From the NCBI GenBank assembly GCA_963668585.1, contig OY764869.1:1922001-1986000 (forward strand): DNA of 64,000 nt. The letters run 5' to 3'. The notes beneath the pieces were generated by a model. That model was given only the letters and a program-made list of their open reading frames with translations, did no database searches and was not told the origin of the DNA. The stretch comes from Bin87 sp963668585 (GTDB lineage Bacteria; Chloroflexota; Dehalococcoidia; Lucifugimonadales; UBA3495). Numbering within the stretch: position 1 is the first letter of the stretch; each line of letters begins with the position of its first letter. Made by a program: the position numbers and the translations under genes. Of this stretch, positions 42,223 to 50,180 are shown in pieces.

Positions 42223-43662
42223 CTAGACCCGGTTTCCCCAGTCAACGTATCGTGCCCCCGCCATTCGGGTGATTTGCACCTCCTGCCGGTAGCCGTCCGC
42301 TTCTGCATGGTGCGTCTCGGTCGCCGCGGCGGGCGGGTCGTCGTCGCAGTCCGTCAGCGCTTCCTGGATGACTCGGCCAGCCATCCCTGTTTTCGGGCCG
42401 TCGATTCCCAACAAATGCAATATGGTCGGCGCCAGGTCGATGTTGCCGGTTGGAGAGTCGATCACGGCCCCGGCGCGCAGCGAAGGCCCCTTCGCCAAAC
42501 CGACATTGCGCAACTCGTGCTTGCTCATGCTGCCGTGTTGACCCTGGCCCGGCTTCCCGCCCGTGGCGTAAGCGTGGCCGGCGAATCCCGCAGCGTTGGC
42601 GTCGCTGTTCCATGCGAAGGACATGATCAGGTCGGGCGAACGGGGCCCGTCGCAGCCGATGAGGGCCTGCGGGAGCGTGCCGGAAGGCTTGCCGATGCGC
42701 CCTGAAGCGAACAGTGCGCCGCACCAGTCCTGTTGGGTAAGCCAGTTTGCCAACCGGTCAGCGGTCGTCGCATCCCCGGCCTTGACATAAAAGAGTACGG
42801 ATCCGCCATTGGCGGCGACCGCCACGCCGCCGTCGCGGTCAACGGTTGGGAAGCCGGCCTCCCTGATCAGCGCCTCTACCGGAATCACGTCACTGATGGT
42901 GGAGTAGCCATGATCGGACGCGATGAAAACGTCGGTGGATTCAACGCGGCCGTTCTCGGACAGCCACTGCATCAATATTCCAAATTCAGCGTCGGCTTCC
43001 GCGATGGCCCGGTTGGCTCTGCCGGTCCCGACGCCATCCTCATGCTGGGTTTTGTCCGGTTCAGACGACCACAGGACCGCAACGGCGGGATTTCGTTCGG
43101 GCAAGACGTACTCGGTCAAAATCCGGCGTGCGTGCGTGAGCCTGGCGTTGTTGGGAATGTCGGCCGAAGGCCATTCGCCAAACCGCTCGATGAGTTCCGC
43201 GTGCAGGGATCGAGGCAGAGTGAAATCCGGATGGATCGTTGCGCCACCCGACGCATGGGCCCTTGGGTTGTGGAGGTAGGCATTGCCGCTGGTGCCGGTG
43301 CCAATGGCCACATATTCCAGATCCTGAGCGCCCAATATGTCGGCCAGCGTGGGAGCCAGCAGCACTTGGCCGGTGGTGTCGGCCACCTCCTGCAGGATGG
43401 GTTCCATTGCCGGGATCACTCTCTGGGGATCAAAATCCCGACACAGGTAGGTGTTGCCGGCCAGGCCATGTTCACCGGGAAGGCAACCCGTCGCGATGCT
43501 CGATACATTGACCCTGGTCACGGTTGGGAATACCGGGTGGTGATTGCCGAATGTAACCCCCGACCGCGCGAATGCAGAGAGGTTCGGCATGAGTTCGGGA
43601 GTAATTTGCGACGGTTGGAGGCCGTCGAATACCACTATCAGGACGGTGCGTGTGTCGGGCAT
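42223..43662 (-). CDS. Type I phosphodiesterase / nucleotide pyrophosphatase family protein
   Basis: This 479-residue protein has the alkaline-phosphatase superfamily core. LIVVFDGLQPSQIT gives an early Asp metal ligand. FPTVTRVNVSSIATGCLPGEHG holds the nucleophilic threonine (Thr47 or Thr49), SSEPDKTQHEDG has an Asp/His pair, and FIASDHGYSTI and GKPGQGQHGSMSKHE give further ligands. No signal peptide is seen. GAGGATG lies before the start. It follows the nucleoside hydrolase gene by 15 bp at the end of the long hopanoid-cluster transcript, and its stop is only four bases from the 3' end of the convergent tRNA. Confidence 0.87.
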   Translation of the reverse strand: MPDTRTVLIVVFDGLQPSQITPELMPNLSAFARSGVTFGNHHPVFPTVTRVNVSSIATGCLPGEHGLAGNTYLCRDFDPQRVIPAMEPILQEVADTTGQVLLAPTLADILGAQDLEYVAIGTGTSGNAYLHNPRAHASGGATIHPDFTLPRSLHAELIERFGEWPSADIPNNARLTHARRILTEYVLPERNPAVAVLWSSEPDKTQHEDGVGTGRANRAIAEADAEFGILMQWLSENGRVESTDVFIASDHGYSTISDVIPVEALIREAGFPTVDRDGGVAVAANGGSVLFYVKAGDATTADRLANWLTQQDWCGALFASGRIGKPSGTLPQALIGCDGPRSPDLIMSFAWNSDANAAGFAGHAYATGGKPGQGQHGSMSKHELRNVGLAKGPSLRAGAVIDSPTGNIDLAPTILHLLGIDGPKTGMAGRVIQEALTDCDDDPPAAATETHHAEADGYRQEVQITRMAGARYVDWGNRV

Positions 43663-43677
43663 AAAATCATCCTCGGA

Positions 43678-44613
43678 CTATCGCCAGTCCAACAGGTCGC
43701 GCAAGGCAGCCAATGCCGCCTGGTTGTCCACACCATCCGGCGCGGCTATCGAAATCGGTCCTTCTGTCTCGTTGGTCAATCGGCATTGCCCCCACATTAA
43801 CTCATCATCCGGGACGCTTGAGTCCATCACGGTCATGGTGGTCCGCTCCAGCCGCATCACCTCGGGACGGGAGACTGCCAGGACGGCCAGCGGATCGTAA
43901 AGATGGAAACGGCGCCGGGAGTCATCCACTGCGAACCAACTCGTCAGCAGTTCCGCGGCCAAGGTTCCCAGATGGCTGTTGGTGCGAATCGCTGTAGCTT
44001 CATTCTTGGCGACAAATACCTGCCGGCAGGCGGCCAGGTCGATCAGGGTTAATTCGGCCCCATACTCCAGCACCTGCCTGGCTGCTGTGGGATCGCTGTA
44101 GAAATTGAACTCCGCGTGCGGTGTCGCGTTGCCTGCGGTATTGACGGCGCCGCCCATGACCACGATGCTTCGGGCCGCCGAAAGCGCGGTGGGATATTGC
44201 CGCGCCAGCCGCGCGAGATTGGTGAGTGGCCCCAGCGCGACCACCGTGAGAGTGCCCGGAGCGGCCAGCAGCGTCCGAGCCAGGTATGGCACGGCTTTGG
44301 TGGCGGACACGGTGGTGGTCGGTTCCGGCAGGGGCCTGGTCAACCCGGAGGCCGAGTGGACGTGTCGCGCGTAACGATAGCGGCCGTTGATCGGACGCGC
44401 CGCTCCGCGATATACGGGTATATCGGAACGGCCGGCGTATTCCAGCAGGGCGAGGGTGTTGCGCGTCGCGTGGGCCAGGGGCACGTTGCCCGCCGTGGTC
44501 GTGATGCCGACCACGTCAACCGTCGGGTCTGCAAGCAACATGAGGATGGCGATGGCGTCGTCAACCCCCGGGTCGGTGTCGACAATTATGGGGACAGGAT
44601 CAGTTGGTGGCAT
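43678..44613 (-). CDS. Inosine-uridine preferring nucleoside hydrolase family protein
   Basis: This 311-residue enzyme hydrolyses the N-glycosidic bond of nucleosides. It has PIIVDTDPGVDDAIAILMLLADP (calcium/ribose site), VVALGPLTNLARLARQYP, VVMGGAVNTAGNATPHAEFNFYSDP and the late LYDPLAVLAVS. The ATG at 44613 overlaps the upstream epimerase stop by 14 bp, which argues for one transcript. Its place downstream of hopanoid genes whose pathway makes adenosylhopane is notable, but action on a hopanoid is untested. Confidence 0.9.
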   Translation of the reverse strand: MPPTDPVPIIVDTDPGVDDAIAILMLLADPTVDVVGITTTAGNVPLAHATRNTLALLEYAGRSDIPVYRGAARPINGRYRYARHVHSASGLTRPLPEPTTTVSATKAVPYLARTLLAAPGTLTVVALGPLTNLARLARQYPTALSAARSIVVMGGAVNTAGNATPHAEFNFYSDPTAARQVLEYGAELTLIDLAACRQVFVAKNEATAIRTNSHLGTLAAELLTSWFAVDDSRRRFHLYDPLAVLAVSRPEVMRLERTTMTVMDSSVPDDELMWGQCRLTNETEGPISIAAPDGVDNQAALAALRDLLDWR

Positions 44614-45646
44614 CGTGGAAGCGCCGGGTGTTGGGTTCCAGCAGGTACGAGTGGCAGTAGGCGCGCGCGGCTTGCTCGGAAGAATAGGCGGGCGCAAAAC
44701 CGGATGTTTGCCTGAACTTGTTGCTGGATACGATCAGCGGGTGTTTGGCGAGTTTTTTTGCGCCGACGAATCTCGTCCGTCCGAATTTTTCCGCGCTGAT
44801 CGCGCCGGGAGACCGGCACAGTTCCAGGAAAGTTTGGGACGACACGATGCCCTTGCTGGCGACGTGGTAAATGCCCTCCAGCCGTTTGGCTACAGCGGAC
44901 TGGATCGCCCGGGTCAGGTCGTGTTGGTGCAGGAATTGCAACGGGAAGTCGCGGTTTCGGTTCGACGCGACGGCCGGCCACAGAAATTCATCCGCAGCAG
45001 GGCTGGAGCCGCCGGGTCCCACCGTCATGGCGGTGCGCAGTATGACGATTTTCAGACCGTCCCCGGACTGCTCACCCATCCCTTCTTGCAGCACTGCCTG
45101 TTCAGACTCCAGGACTGGCCTGTGGATTGCGGCGGGTTGGGTCTCCGAGCGTTCAGTCAACGGAATAGGGTTGTCGGTGCGGACTCCGTACACTCTGACG
45201 TCGGAGAGGAAAACCAACTGGCGCACGCCTGCGAGACGGCAAGCCTGCACCCAGTGGCTGGAATCGCTCAGAAACTGCGCCCAGTTCGGTCGATCATAAT
45301 GCGCACCCAGATGAATCACTGAATCCACCGATTCCAGGTGCAGAACGTCCGGCACATCGGCCATGGTCAGGCGGCGATTGTCCAGCACCATATCCCACGC
45401 TTTCATCTGCATGACTTCGGGGATGTCGTCGATGGTCAATATTGCCCCCGTGCGGTTTGGTTCCATACGGTAGGCGGATACTTGTTTGACGGGATGGAGC
45501 AACGGATGGCTGTCAATCGCGACCAACTGGCAGTCGGGCAGGGCCGTTTCCAGGCGCTCCAACATCAGGGAGCCGAAACTTGTGGACGCGCCTATTACGG
45601 CTACCGATTGCGGGAACGCCGGTGTTGTCTGCGTGGGCGTCGTCAT
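44600..45646 (-). CDS. NAD-dependent epimerase/dehydratase (extended SDR)
   Basis: This 348-residue protein has a Rossmann-like N-terminus, SVAVIGASTSFGSLMLERLE, in place of the usual TGxTGxxG. VDSVIHLGAHYDRPNW, RQLVFLSDVRVYGVRTDNP and VILRTAMTVGPGGSS match the fold of extended SDRs. The catalytic YxxxK is not obvious, so a binding rather than catalytic role is possible. The start at 45646 is chosen because the longer upstream reading is Arg/Pro-rich and non-protein-like. It lies between the aldolase and the nucleoside hydrolase genes. Confidence 0.75.
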   Translation of the reverse strand: MTTPTQTTPAFPQSVAVIGASTSFGSLMLERLETALPDCQLVAIDSHPLLHPVKQVSAYRMEPNRTGAILTIDDIPEVMQMKAWDMVLDNRRLTMADVPDVLHLESVDSVIHLGAHYDRPNWAQFLSDSSHWVQACRLAGVRQLVFLSDVRVYGVRTDNPIPLTERSETQPAAIHRPVLESEQAVLQEGMGEQSGDGLKIVILRTAMTVGPGGSSPAADEFLWPAVASNRNRDFPLQFLHQHDLTRAIQSAVAKRLEGIYHVASKGIVSSQTFLELCRSPGAISAEKFGRTRFVGAKKLAKHPLIVSSNKFRQTSGFAPAYSSEQAARAYCHSYLLEPNTRRFHDATN

Positions 45647-45699
45647 GAGCGTTAGCCTGGTGGCCGGTATGGGTTCGAACGGTCGTGGTGACGGGCGGG

Positions 45700-46377
45700 T
45701 CAGTGGGCGTTTCGGAACATTTCCAGTTCCGCGGCGATGGCGTCTTCCGGCAAGGTTGAACCGGCGCGGGGGCCGAAATTGCGGGCCAGCACGAAGATTT
45801 GCGCCAACCGTTCCACCAGGTCGGCCACTTCGAGGGCTTCCCAAATATCCGGACCGACGCTGACCACGCCGTGGTTCCTGAGCAGCGCGGCATTGCGTTG
45901 AGCCAGCGCCGCGTACGCTTCCTCGGCCAACGCCTGCGTGCCGGGAAACGCGTACTTGCTGACTTTCACCGGGCCGCCGATGGTGAGGAGCATCTCGTCG
46001 ATCAGAGGCGGGATGTCGCGCCCGATGACCGAAACCGCCGACGCGTGGATCGAATGGGTATGCGCCACCGCCTGCACGTCATTGCGCCGGCGATAGATCT
46101 CCAGGTGCAAACGTGTTTCCGAAGACGGCGCCATTCCACCTGATTCCACCGGGTTGCCGTCCAGATCCACGACCACCAGATCTTCCGGGTTCAACCGGTA
46201 GTAAGGGTAGTGGGTGGGCGTAACCAGCAACAGTCCTTCCTCGCCAACTCCGCACAGTCGGATGCTCGTGTTCCCCGAGTAAGCGCCGACGAGTCCTCGC
46301 CGGAACATTTCCCGGGTTGCCTCCGTCAACTGTTCTCTCTGTTCAACCCACTGGTCAGGCACGGTCATTCTCCGCAT
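45700..46377 (-). CDS. Class II aldolase/adducin family protein
   Basis: This 225-residue enzyme resembles L-fuculose-phosphate aldolase and related zinc aldolases. GLVGAYSGNTSIRL opens the domain, PSSETRLHLEIYRRR holds the catalytic glutamate, AVAHTHSIHASA holds two zinc histidines and LLRNHGVVSVG the third. The ATG at 46377 has GGAG upstream and overlaps the HpnE reading frame by 23 bp; an ATG nine bases downstream is an alternative. Substrates could be sugar phosphates, including deoxyribose-type salvage products, but this is not proven. Confidence 0.87.
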   Translation of the reverse strand: MRRMTVPDQWVEQREQLTEATREMFRRGLVGAYSGNTSIRLCGVGEEGLLLVTPTHYPYYRLNPEDLVVVDLDGNPVESGGMAPSSETRLHLEIYRRRNDVQAVAHTHSIHASAVSVIGRDIPPLIDEMLLTIGGPVKVSKYAFPGTQALAEEAYAALAQRNAALLRNHGVVSVGPDIWEALEVADLVERLAQIFVLARNFGPRAGSTLPEDAIAAELEMFRNAH

Positions 46378-47785
46378 GGACTCGCGCTCCGGCAGCCGAC
46401 ATAACTGCCTGAGCGGCATTATATCCGCTGATGACGGCACTCTCCATAGTTGACGGCCACCCGGTGTTCGTCCATTCGCCGGCCAGGAACAGGTTGGGCG
46501 AATCCGTACCGGGATCCGGCCTGAATCTGTTGGCTCCCGGCACGCACCGGAAAGTAGCGTTGCGTTGCTTGACCACCACGCAGTCCAACAGGGTCGCCTC
46601 CCGGGCCGCCGGGAACGCTTGCGTCATCTCGGCGGCGATTACGTCCGCGATCTGGTCCCGTCCGGAGTCCACACGGTCCCAGGCCGCGCTGATGGAAACT
46701 GATAGCGATTGATGATCGCCCGGGTGGTCGGCGCCGAAAATGCGGGTTGAATTGAAAACCCACTGCAGAGGACTCTCGATAAAATAGCAGAAATCGCCAA
46801 CCATCACCTGCCGGTCGTACAGCAGATGCACGTTTACGATCGGTGAGGTTTCCAACTGCGACAGTTGCCTGTAAAACTCCGCCGAGGCCAGCGATTCCCC
46901 GACCAGGCCGGGCAATACCCAGAAGGGCACAGCGCTCACGAAAGCGTCTGCCTCCATGACCATGCCGTTGCCGGCGGCGACGTGATCCACGACCCGGTCG
47001 CGGTTGGCGTTGATGCTGCGCACCGGACAACCGGTGACGACACGCACCCCAAGGCCTTCCAGATAACGTTGCGCGGGCAGACCCAAAGCCTCGCTCAACG
47101 GCGCGGTGGGGTAGCCGATGTTCGCGGTGTTGCGCCCAGCCAGGAGGCCATCCTGCACTATCATCAATCCCATCGAAGCGCTGACGTCCCGCACGTTGTC
47201 ATTGAGGGTCCCTTCGATGAGCACGTTCCACAAATTTGAAACGGCGCGATCCGTTTGGTGGTGCGCCCGCAACCAGTCGTAAAAAGTGATTTCTTCCAAA
47301 CTGGGGTTGCTGCGTTGCGTTAGCATCATCGACAACAGACCACGGACGGCCGCCAATTTATCCGGCCAACTCAAATGCGGGTAAGTCACAAAGGCCGGCA
47401 GAAGGGACAACGGCGACGGAGCCGAAACTCCGAAAAGGCGGCCCAGGCGACCGGAGTCGTCGTACACGGCCACGTCAAGACGCGACTGCAGGCTCCAAAG
47501 GTCGCGGGCACCGATCTTCTCCAACAGGGCCAGCAGATTCCGGCAAGCGCCTACTATGACGTGCTGTCCGTTGTCGAGCGTGAGGCCACTCCGCGGATCG
47601 CTGAACGAGAATGCTCGCCCGCCGAGCGTCGCGCGAGCCTCCAGCAGCGTCACTTCCCATCCCGATTCCGCCAGTTGGATCGCAGCGGCGATGCCGGCCA
47701 GACCGCCGCCCAGGACCAGAGCGGAGCGACTTTGAGCGGAATGTGTCCGTTCTATACGATTGTAGGGGGTTGTCACTTGAGCCAT
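46355..47785 (-). CDS. hpnE: Hydroxysqualene dehydroxylase HpnE
   Basis: HpnE reduces hydroxysqualene to squalene, the last step of the HpnCDE route. The 476-residue flavoprotein has an FAD site ALVLGGGLAGIAAAIQLAESGWEVTLLEA, then GGRAFSFSDPRSGLTLDNGQHVIVGAC. A C-terminal NLFLAGEWTNTGWPSTMESAVISGYNAA completes the amine-oxidase/desaturase family pattern. Its start overlaps hpnD by 13 bp and its end overlaps the aldolase gene. Context with hpnC, hpnD and the cyclase makes the assignment firm. Confidence 0.94.
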   Translation of the reverse strand: MAQVTTPYNRIERTHSAQSRSALVLGGGLAGIAAAIQLAESGWEVTLLEARATLGGRAFSFSDPRSGLTLDNGQHVIVGACRNLLALLEKIGARDLWSLQSRLDVAVYDDSGRLGRLFGVSAPSPLSLLPAFVTYPHLSWPDKLAAVRGLLSMMLTQRSNPSLEEITFYDWLRAHHQTDRAVSNLWNVLIEGTLNDNVRDVSASMGLMIVQDGLLAGRNTANIGYPTAPLSEALGLPAQRYLEGLGVRVVTGCPVRSINANRDRVVDHVAAGNGMVMEADAFVSAVPFWVLPGLVGESLASAEFYRQLSQLETSPIVNVHLLYDRQVMVGDFCYFIESPLQWVFNSTRIFGADHPGDHQSLSVSISAAWDRVDSGRDQIADVIAAEMTQAFPAAREATLLDCVVVKQRNATFRCVPGANRFRPDPGTDSPNLFLAGEWTNTGWPSTMESAVISGYNAAQAVMSAAGARVHAENDRA

Positions 47786-48669
47786 GGGCCGATGACCCAG
47801 GCTTTGGCCATCAACGCCAGTTTGGCAGGTTTGCTCAACCCGATGCGACTGCCAAATACATCGTAGCCACTCGTTTCAATCTGATCCAGCACGCCGCTGT
47901 AGATGAAGCCCAGCGCGGCAGGGCAGGCGCGCGACCGCCGGGGCAAATATGGCAGCAACAAGCGGCCGCTGGCGAAATACCCGCGGGCCCGGTCAATCTG
48001 GAACTGGAGCATATTTGAAAACGACTCGGTGATTCGCCCCTGCGCAAGGTCGGTTTCAGTGACGCCGAACTGGCGCAATTCGTCCTGCGGGAGATAGACC
48101 CGGCCAAAATCCCAGTCTTCGCGCACGTCTCGGCAAATGTTGGTTAACTGCATCGCCAGTCCCAGGTCTATGGCGTGCCGGCGCGCGACTTCACCGCCCT
48201 GATATCCGAAGATGTGAATGCAGATGAGACCCACGGCGGAGGCGACCTGGTAACAATACTCCCGCAATTCCTCAAAGTTTGCGTACCGCGTTTTCACGAG
48301 ATCCGACTCGACGCCGTTGAGCACCTCGTGGAAATACTCCTGCGGGATGCTGAATTTCGCCGCTACGTCGGCCAGTCCAATGTATAGGGGTTCCGTCGCC
48401 CTGCCGTCGTAAGCCTCCGACAGTTTGTTTCTAAGGTAGGCGACCCGGGCCACTTTTTCTTCCACGGTGCCTTCGGCGTCAACCGAGTCGTCGCAGTACC
48501 GGCAAAATGTGTAGGCGACATAAATCGCAGCCCGTTGTCGCGCCGGCAGGGTCAGGAATGCGAAATAAAAGTTCCGCGCTTCACGCCGGGTCACCTGCCG
48601 GCATTCCTCATAGGCACGCGCCAGTTCGGCGGGCGTGTGGGTCACTGCATCAGGGCCCCGTATGGTCAT
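47773..48669 (-). CDS. hpnD: Presqualene diphosphate synthase HpnD
   Basis: HpnD joins two farnesyl diphosphates to presqualene diphosphate. The 298-residue squalene/phytoene synthase-family protein has the first Asp-rich motif in YCDDSVDAEG. The second is in AMQLTNICRDVREDWDFGRVYLPQDEL, with RNFYFAFLTLP before the first. It is followed by hpnE and preceded by hpnC, with GAGGCA before its start. It could be confused with HpnC; order and motif details support HpnD. Confidence 0.92.
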   Translation of the reverse strand: MTIRGPDAVTHTPAELARAYEECRQVTRREARNFYFAFLTLPARQRAAIYVAYTFCRYCDDSVDAEGTVEEKVARVAYLRNKLSEAYDGRATEPLYIGLADVAAKFSIPQEYFHEVLNGVESDLVKTRYANFEELREYCYQVASAVGLICIHIFGYQGGEVARRHAIDLGLAMQLTNICRDVREDWDFGRVYLPQDELRQFGVTETDLAQGRITESFSNMLQFQIDRARGYFASGRLLLPYLPRRSRACPAALGFIYSGVLDQIETSGYDVFGSRIGLSKPAKLALMAKAWVIGPWLK

Positions 48670-48678
48670 TGGATTGCC

Positions 48679-49701
48679 TCAATTTCCGGGGAGACCATAC
48701 CCCAGACCAACTTTGTTGGAGAGCCAGGCCGATCCCAGCAGCCAGGCTTTTTGACGACCGGATAGCCTGGGACGGCGGGCAAGCACGTCGTATTCCTGCC
48801 GTCGTATGGAGTTCAGGATCTCGACGCCGCCGCGTGTGAACAACGCAACCGGAAGGCGAGCCGGCCGGTCCAATGTCGGTACCAGTTTTGCTCCTTCCTG
48901 AAACATTTCCATCGCCACATCGCAGTGATGCCGGAGCAGGCTCCTGAAATTTGACGTGGCGGTCCCGGAGGCTATTTCGTTCTCAGTGACGCTGAATTCC
49001 GCCATGTCATCTGTGGGAAGATAGATTCGTCCACGGTCATGGTAGTCGCGGGAGACATCCTGCCAGAAGTTGGTCAGTTGCAGGGCCGTGCAGGTCTGAT
49101 CAGCCATGCGATGGCGTTCCGGATCGGAGTATCCGAACAGATAGAGAAAAAGATGCCCCACGGGGTTGGCTGAATAGGCGCAATAGTCCAAAACGTCCGC
49201 GAGTGTTGCAAACCGCCCGGAATCCTGATCGATGCGGTTGGCATGAATCAGACGGAGGAACGGTTCTTTCGGGATGCCGAATTCATTGACGGTGTGCTGC
49301 ACGGCGATGGCGACAGGATGAGTTGGTTGGCCCGAGTAGGTGCGATCCAGTTCAGATTCCCACCAATCCAGTTGGTCCAGCCGATGCTGCGCAATCTGGT
49401 CGTTGACGCGCCCGTCGGACGCAATCGGCGCATCGGCGGCGTCCGAACCGGCTTCGTCGCCGAGGTCATCAACCGTTCGGCACCAGGCGTAAATCGCGTG
49501 AACGTAGGGCAGTTTGTCTTTGGGGGTGATCCAGCCTCCGACGTTGAAGTTTTCGTAGTGACTGCGCGCCAGCCGGCCGCAATAGTCGAAGGCGTCGACC
49601 AGAGATACGGTGTCGGAGGTGGTGGGTGTCCGGGTGAGCGCCATGAGTTGCCAGTGTCGGTGTGCGGGTACGCCATGCCTTGGATCGACGGCGCGGTTCA
49701 C
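48679..49701 (-). CDS. hpnC: Hydroxysqualene synthase HpnC
   Basis: HpnC converts presqualene diphosphate to hydroxysqualene. The 340-residue product has ARSHYENFNVGGWITPKDKLPYVHAIYAWCRTVDDLGDEAG and TALQLTNFWQDVSRDYHDRGRIYLPTDDM, typical of HpnC. The GTG at 49701 shares bases with the stop of the upstream gene (GTGA overlap), a common coupling arrangement; the ATG at 49644 is an alternative. It is 9 bp from hpnD. Confidence 0.92.
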   Translation of the reverse strand: MNRAVDPRHGVPAHRHWQLMALTRTPTTSDTVSLVDAFDYCGRLARSHYENFNVGGWITPKDKLPYVHAIYAWCRTVDDLGDEAGSDAADAPIASDGRVNDQIAQHRLDQLDWWESELDRTYSGQPTHPVAIAVQHTVNEFGIPKEPFLRLIHANRIDQDSGRFATLADVLDYCAYSANPVGHLFLYLFGYSDPERHRMADQTCTALQLTNFWQDVSRDYHDRGRIYLPTDDMAEFSVTENEIASGTATSNFRSLLRHHCDVAMEMFQEGAKLVPTLDRPARLPVALFTRGGVEILNSIRRQEYDVLARRPRLSGRQKAWLLGSAWLSNKVGLGYGLPGN

Positions 49702-50141
49702 TCACCCATTATTTGAACCATGACTTCCCGTGGGCGTGGATGGTCAAGTTCGATGAAAAAGATGCTCTGCCACTGTCCGAACGGAATTTTGCCGTCAACC
49801 AGGGGAATGGTCTCGCTGCAGCCAAGCATCAGGTGCTGCAGATGCGCGTGGGCGTTGGGCGATTCGTCTTCGGTCATATTCACCGTGCGGATCGTAAAAT
49901 CATTGTGTCGGTAATAGGCGTCCCGTGGTGCGATCCGTTCGAGAAACTCGGCCATATCCTCGATCAGCATGGGTTCGTTCTCGTTGATCTTCACGGCCGC
50001 CGTCGTGTGCCGCGAATATACCAACACCAGGCCGTTGCTGACCGAAGACTCCGCGACGCAGCCTTTGACCCAATCGGTAATATCAATCAGTTGGGGGGCA
50101 TCTTTGGTGTCGACCTTCAGGGAAAAATTCTTAACTTTCAT
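49698..50141 (-). CDS. YjbQ/UPF0047 family protein
   Basis: This protein (about 147 residues) has the full UPF0047 pattern: GLVLVYSRHTTAAVKINENEP, NAHAHLQHLMLGCSETIPLVDGKIPFGQWQSIFFIELDHPRPREV. The histidines form the conserved pocket. Some members show weak thiamine-phosphate synthase activity; the true role is unclear. It lies between the squalene-hopene cyclase and hpnC and overlaps the latter, so it is embedded in the hopanoid transcript. Start choice among closely spaced ATG/GTG codons is uncertain. Confidence 0.88.
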   Translation of the reverse strand: MKVKNFSLKVDTKDAPQLIDITDWVKGCVAESSVSNGLVLVYSRHTTAAVKINENEPMLIEDMAEFLERIAPRDAYYRHNDFTIRTVNMTEDESPNAHAHLQHLMLGCSETIPLVDGKIPFGQWQSIFFIELDHPRPREVMVQIMGE

Positions 50142-50180
50142 TGGCATCACTTTGGAGGCTGGAGACGCTATCGGGAAACT

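Noticed and set aside
42733..43800. 355-residue open frame on the plus strand opposite the phosphodiesterase
   Set aside because: Antisense to a conserved gene and without any family pattern.
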